DNA of 9,521 nucleotides from an uncultured Muribaculaceae bacterium (GTDB taxonomy: Bacteria; Bacteroidota; Bacteroidia; Bacteroidales; Muribaculaceae): positions 1 through 9,521 of the forward strand of contig CALHWU010000185.1 in NCBI GenBank assembly GCA_938039795.1. Direction: 5' to 3'. Below are positions 6,893 to 9,521 of this stretch, piece after piece; position 1 is the first letter of the stretch; the number at the start of each line of letters is the position of its first letter. Under the pieces are notes generated by a model. It did no database searches, was not told the origin of the DNA, and saw only the letters and a program-made list of their open reading frames with translations. The translations under genes were made by a program, and so were the position numbers.

Positions 6893-7066
6893 ATGATAGC
6901 TCATTGGTATGTATACCTGACAATGGCAGTAGTATCGGCGCTGTTGCAATGGATCTGCGACAAGTTCCAGATTATAAAGTCGAAGCCTTTGCGCTCCTTC
7001 ATAGTGATATTTGTATCTGTCTTTATCTGTTGGGCTGTTTTCGACATCATCCTCGGCACAGAATAA
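6893..7066 (+). CDS. Small two-helix membrane protein of unknown function
   Basis: A 57-residue ORF from ATG 6893 to TAA 7064-7066. Hydrophobic segment 1 covers about 4-21 (HWYVYLTMAVVSALLQWI) and segment 2 about 36-54 (SFIVIFVSVFICWAVFDIIL). They are joined by a short basic loop (DKFQIIKSKPLR, K24-R34), which suggests a hairpin with both ends outside and the loop in the cytoplasm. Two clean transmembrane helices around a positively charged loop are unlikely by chance and support a real gene. A/T-rich bases (AAAACAGAAATCGTC) precede the start, and the 7110-7133 hairpin lies 43 bases after the stop. No family is recognised. It could be a small membrane-complex accessory protein or a hydrophobic toxin-like peptide, with nothing further to decide between these. 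Confidence 0.6.
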   Translation: MIAHWYVYLTMAVVSALLQWICDKFQIIKSKPLRSFIVIFVSVFICWAVFDIILGTE

Positions 7067-7109
7067 AAACGCCCGATAAGCAGCCCCCTTATTCGCGTCA
7101 GGTAATGCA

Positions 7110-7133
7110 ACAAGCAGCCCGAAGGCTGCTTGT
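7110..7133 (+). terminator. Perfect 10-pair hairpin, probable terminator
   Basis: ACAAGCAGCC (7110-7119) pairs perfectly with GGCTGCTTGT (7124-7133) around a CGAA loop. On the plus strand it lies 43 bases after the small membrane gene and is followed by ATTTAAG, a poor T tract, so the terminator call is moderate. On the minus strand the loop reads TTCG closed by C-G, a very stable tetraloop form, but no minus-strand gene ends here. Confidence 0.55.
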
Positions 7134-7143
7134 ATTTAAGATC

Positions 7144-7162
7144 CAAAAGGGGTACAAAAGGG
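7144..7162 (+). repeat. Tandem CAAAAGGG pair
   Basis: CAAAAGGG occurs at 7144-7151 and 7155-7162, an 11-base period close to one helical turn, followed by a further GGG. It could be a protein-binding site or a scar of a past insertion. No integrase or transposase is nearby to support the second reading. Confidence 0.35.
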
Positions 7163-7373
7163 AATGGGAAATGTCTTAAAACGACGGTTTTCGCCCTATG
7201 CCGAGGGGATATCAGCCATCTATTATATGGCCACCTCAATGATTATTTATTTGCGTATCAGCTATAAAAGTGTAAGATTCCATATTTTGTAAAGGCAAGA
7301 CAAATTCTATATTTCTTTATCCTGCGGTGTAGAAATCTCATGATTTTTCATTGAATTTGCAGAAAAACGGAAT

Positions 7374-8222
7374 ATGAACAAGCTTCCTCTACATAAAGCT
7401 TCGCGATTCTTCGATTTCGGAATGCGTCTCCGCCGGATTGGTTTCTCGCAAGAGATGGATACATCTGTGACATATATCCACCAGAACGATTACTACATCT
7501 TCGGGCTGGTCGAAAACGGGACAGGCTGTGGCTTCATTGATTTCAAAGAACAACACGTTTCTTCGGGCGAAGTATTTCTGATACAGCCGGGACAAGCACA
7601 CCGTCTTATCAGTCCGGGAAATGCCGAAGGCTGGATGCTTTTTGCCGACAGCGGTTTGTTGGGAAGTGCCGAGAAGTGTATCTTTGATGATTTCTCGTTG
7701 TTTGCTTCATCGTTTGTGATAGACAAACGGCGGCAAAACGAACTGGTGCAGATAGCCTCTATCCTCGCAAACAGAATGGATTGCATACCGGACAGGCTGG
7801 CAAAGGCAACTGCAAGGCGGCTGTCGGAAACATTCATTGGCATTGTTGCCGAAGCGGTGGAGCGCATCAACCTGCAACAGACAAAGCACAGTCGCAGGCA
7901 TATTGAAATTGTCTTGTCGTTCCGCCGCCTGCTTGCCGAACATCTTGCGACGAGCCGCCAACCATCCTATTACGCATCGCTCCTGAATATTTCAACCGTC
8001 TATCTGAACGAAGTGGTGAAAGGTGTCACCGGTATGAACGCCACCCTGTATATAAAGAATGAAGTGGTACTGCAGGCCAAACGGCTGCTCGTCCATACCA
8101 GTCTTACCGTGAAGGAGATCTCCGGCCGTCTCGGCATTGATGATTACGCCTACTTCTCCCGTCTGTTCACACAGGCAACAGGCATCAGTCCCACCCTGTT
8201 TCGGGAAAGAAACCTTGAATAG
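7374..8222 (+). CDS. AraC-family transcriptional regulator
   Basis: A 282-residue regulator with the usual two-part layout. Residues about 10-110 form a cupin-like sensor domain (YYIFGLVENGTGCGFIDF, then SSGEVFLIQPGQAHRL, the typical G.v.li.P...H motif). Residues about 178-280 hold the AraC double helix-turn-helix: the first around YYASLLNISTVYLNEVVKGVTG (199-220), the second around TVKEISGRLGIDDYAYFSRLFTQATGISP (245-273), with the conserved ATGISPT signature. Length is normal. The start at 7374 follows AAAAACGGAAT and preserves the sensor domain. Its ligand is not predictable. A DUF4405 membrane gene follows on the same strand 75 bases later with its own promoter, making it a plausible target rather than a strict operon partner. 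Confidence 0.93.
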   Translation: MNKLPLHKASRFFDFGMRLRRIGFSQEMDTSVTYIHQNDYYIFGLVENGTGCGFIDFKEQHVSSGEVFLIQPGQAHRLISPGNAEGWMLFADSGLLGSAEKCIFDDFSLFASSFVIDKRRQNELVQIASILANRMDCIPDRLAKATARRLSETFIGIVAEAVERINLQQTKHSRRHIEIVLSFRRLLAEHLATSRQPSYYASLLNISTVYLNEVVKGVTGMNATLYIKNEVVLQAKRLLVHTSLTVKEISGRLGIDDYAYFSRLFTQATGISPTLFRERNLE

Positions 8223-8270
8223 TCCAAGCCTCACCTCGTTCTCTCTATCTTATTTTTCGTCTGAACCACA

Positions 8271-8278
8271 TAACTTTG
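8271..8278 (+). promoter_or_regulatory. TAACTTTG -7 promoter box of the DUF4405 gene
   Basis: An exact TAnnTTTG match 19 bases upstream of ATG 8298, giving a predicted start near 8285 and a very short leader of about 13 bases. The expected -33 region (near 8248) contains no TTG, which fits a promoter needing an activator such as the upstream AraC-type protein. Confidence 0.55.
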
Positions 8279-8297
8279 CAGACAAAAAGAGATAGTT

Positions 8298-8744
8298 ATG
8301 AAAAGAATAGCGACTAAGTATGTAGCCATCGCACATCGAAAAACATCCCTCACTACAAAATGGATGTTGCCATCGGCATTCGTGGCATCAGCCGTCAGTG
8401 GCATAGGTCTGCACATCGCCGGACATGGTACCAGCCATGAAGTGTGGCACAACTGGGCTGTGGCTCATGTTTTGTCGAGCCTTGTGTGGCTTATTTCCGT
8501 AGCCTGTCACATCAAACGGCATAGACATTGGTACAAGTCTATCGTTTCAAAAGGCATAGGCAAGAAAAGCCCGCTGACCCTTGTCTTATCTGCAGTTTTC
8601 CTGATAGTGACGGGCACGGGCATTGTGCTGATGACGTGTGTGGACGGGGCGAACTCCCCTGTTGGGCTATGGCATTATAAAATTGGGGGGTTGCTTATAA
8701 TCCTTTGCTTTTTACATATTTGTATCAGAAAACGAAAGAGGTGA
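8298..8744 (+). CDS. DUF4405-type four-helix membrane protein, cytochrome b-like
   Basis: A 148-residue integral membrane protein. Four hydrophobic segments are visible: about 22-40, 53-71, 93-114 and 124-143, with a basic C-terminus (RKRKR). Histidines cluster where DUF4405 and formate-dehydrogenase-gamma-like cytochrome b proteins carry haem ligands: H39, H43, H47, H51 and H57 near helices 1-2, H71, H75 and H77 after helix 2, H126 at the start of helix 4 and H140 near its end. The HKxxHWYK-like segment after helix 2 is also typical. A role in membrane electron transfer is inferred, not shown. Nearby AraC-type control suggests inducible expression. No flavoprotein or iron-sulfur partner is visible downstream; the next gene is an unrelated protease-like protein after a 210-base gap. 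The domain assignment comes from the motif pattern, without a search. Confidence 0.75.
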   Translation: MKRIATKYVAIAHRKTSLTTKWMLPSAFVASAVSGIGLHIAGHGTSHEVWHNWAVAHVLSSLVWLISVACHIKRHRHWYKSIVSKGIGKKSPLTLVLSAVFLIVTGTGIVLMTCVDGANSPVGLWHYKIGGLLIILCFLHICIRKRKR

Positions 8745-8954
8745 TATCTGAGGCGTTATTTAGTGATTATCAAATTCATTATAATATCTTCCCTCCTTTT
8801 TGATTTTCCATGATACTGACGCAATTGTATGGGGCTCGGATTGTCCGTCAATTAGTATGTGTCCGTTGGCGGAGAGGGATTCGAAACTATTGTAAATTTA
8901 ATAATCACCCAAGTAGAGATGACTAATATCGTAGATTATTCGTAAATTAGCACC

Positions 8955-9479
8955 ATGAAATCACAAATAAAACACTTCTTCGGAGTATTCATTTTCGTAT
9001 TGATGTCATTCAACGCAAATGCAAGAATGATAGAAGATACACCTATTGGAGAAATACCATTTGCCATAGCCGGAGACAGCCGTATATACGTTACCGCCTT
9101 TGTAAATGGGTCTGATTCTCTACGATTCCTCGTTGACACCGGTGCATCTTCAATAGTTCTTAACACAAACTCTCCAACACTCAAAGGTTTTATTCACGAC
9201 GGAGAAGTTGCTGATAATTTGGGAACTTCCGGCGAAAATTCCATACAGTACAGCAACGACAATTCTGTCAAAGTCGGTTCTATACAATATGACAAAGCCG
9301 GGTGCGCACACATACCGTATCCACCCGAATATTGGGATGGAGTTTTCGGTCTCAACGGATTGTCTGCCTTCAATATTGAAATAAATTATGACGATTTCAA
9401 AATATATTGTTATCCCAAAGACACTTTCAATTTTGATAATTCCTATGTGTCAATTCCTTTTGTATATGTATTTAGATAG
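8955..9479 (+). CDS. Exported retropepsin-like aspartic protease domain protein, possibly C-terminally shortened
   Basis: A 174-residue exported protein with one clan AA aspartic protease domain. Residues 1-23 form a signal peptide with a likely cut at ANA|RM. The strand VTAFVNGSDSLRFLVDTGASSIVL carries the catalytic DTGAS motif (D61). DGVFGLNGLSAFNIEINYDDFKIYCY (128-153) matches the family's second hallmark, the DG.lGl..l..f...idy....i pattern. A single Asp motif implies dimerisation if active. Many Bacteroidetes homologues continue with a second retropepsin-like or PDZ domain; here the chain stops 20 residues after the first domain, in a strand (YVSIPFVYVFR) that looks like the start of a second one. 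TAG at 9477-9479 lies near the window end. A/T content is clearly higher than in the left genes. The start ATG 8955 is close behind TAAATTAG (8943-8950), too close to serve as its promoter. Confidence 0.8.
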   Translation: MKSQIKHFFGVFIFVLMSFNANARMIEDTPIGEIPFAIAGDSRIYVTAFVNGSDSLRFLVDTGASSIVLNTNSPTLKGFIHDGEVADNLGTSGENSIQYSNDNSVKVGSIQYDKAGCAHIPYPPEYWDGVFGLNGLSAFNIEINYDDFKIYCYPKDTFNFDNSYVSIPFVYVFR

Positions 9480-9521
9480 GTGTAACCACCTGCAAGCAAC
9501 GAGTAGTATCTGTAATTAAAT

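Larger units (their letters stand above)
7067..7373. other. Non-coding stretch between the small membrane gene and araC-type gene
   Basis: About 307 bases without a supportable gene. The left part holds the AAGCAGCCC repeats and the perfect hairpin described separately, followed by two CAAAAGGG copies 11 bases apart. Bases 7215-7231 contain a weak GCCAT/ATGGC hairpin. The right part is A/T-rich and is the likely promoter and leader of the AraC-type gene. The best -7 match there is TATATTTC at 7308-7315, one mismatch from TAnnTTTG; TGAATTTG at 7352-7359 is also one mismatch away but lies too close to the start codon. Confidence 0.6.

Noticed and set aside
7144..7162. CAAAAGGG pair as an integrase attachment site
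   Set aside because: No integrase, tRNA gene or second copy flanking an insert is visible; kept only as a short repeat.
6904..7179. A 91-codon plus-strand ORF over the small membrane gene
   Set aside because: It runs through the hairpin and repeats, has no coherent hydrophobic or domain pattern, and overlaps the better-supported two-helix ORF in another frame.
8817..8866. Imperfect repeat CAATTGTATG / CAATTAGTATG as a regulatory or mobile-element end
   Set aside because: Short, with an indel between copies, and no terminal inverted repeat or neighbouring transposase.

Overview
The window looks like chromosomal DNA of a Bacteroidales bacterium, probably a gut Muribaculaceae-type genome. This rests on the recurring TAnnTTTG promoter boxes (three copies are exactly TAACTTTG), the gene content (BglX-type GH3, lipoprotein GH16, SIMPL, META, LuxR, DUF1349, AraC, DUF4405 and retropepsin-like proteins), and A/T-rich leaders without strong Shine-Dalgarno sequences. 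The genus is an inference. No rRNA, tRNA, transposase, integrase gene or CRISPR array was seen.

Layout. Bases 1-1784 hold the 3' three quarters of a periplasmic beta-glucosidase (bglX-like, GH3), cut by the left edge. It converges on a GH16 endo-beta-glucanase lipoprotein on the minus strand (1898-2722), with an intrinsic terminator hairpin between them. The pair would cleave and then finish beta-glucans such as laminarin or mixed-linkage glucan, but no SusC/SusD pair is visible here. Divergent from GH16 is a two-gene envelope operon: a SIMPL-domain exported protein (2909-3598) and, 7 bases on, a META-domain lipoprotein (3606-4070). A TAACTTTG promoter then precedes a short secreted ORF (4130-4345) that overlaps by 8 bases a PfkB-family sugar kinase (4338-5216).

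A minus-strand LuxR-type regulator (5259-6020) and a plus-strand exported DUF1349 protein (6112-6774) diverge from a perfectly symmetric, back-to-back promoter pair centred between 6050 and 6051. This is the best-defined regulatory structure in the window. A 57-residue two-helix membrane protein (6893-7066) follows, preceded by interleaved direct repeats and followed by a leader-like stretch in which two copies of AAGCAGCCC compete for one complementary segment.

The right part has an AraC-family regulator (7374-8222), a four-helix histidine-rich DUF4405 membrane protein with its own TAACTTTG promoter (8298-8744), and an A/T-rich single-domain retropepsin-like protease (8955-9479) that appears to be cut short at its C-terminus. 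G+C falls from 38/60 in bases 61-120 to 21/60 in bases 9001-9060, so the last gene has a different composition from the first.

I see no clear novel multi-gene system. The points most worth a second look are the symmetric divergent promoter, the two small exported or membrane ORFs, the alternative-hairpin segment, and the shortened protease.
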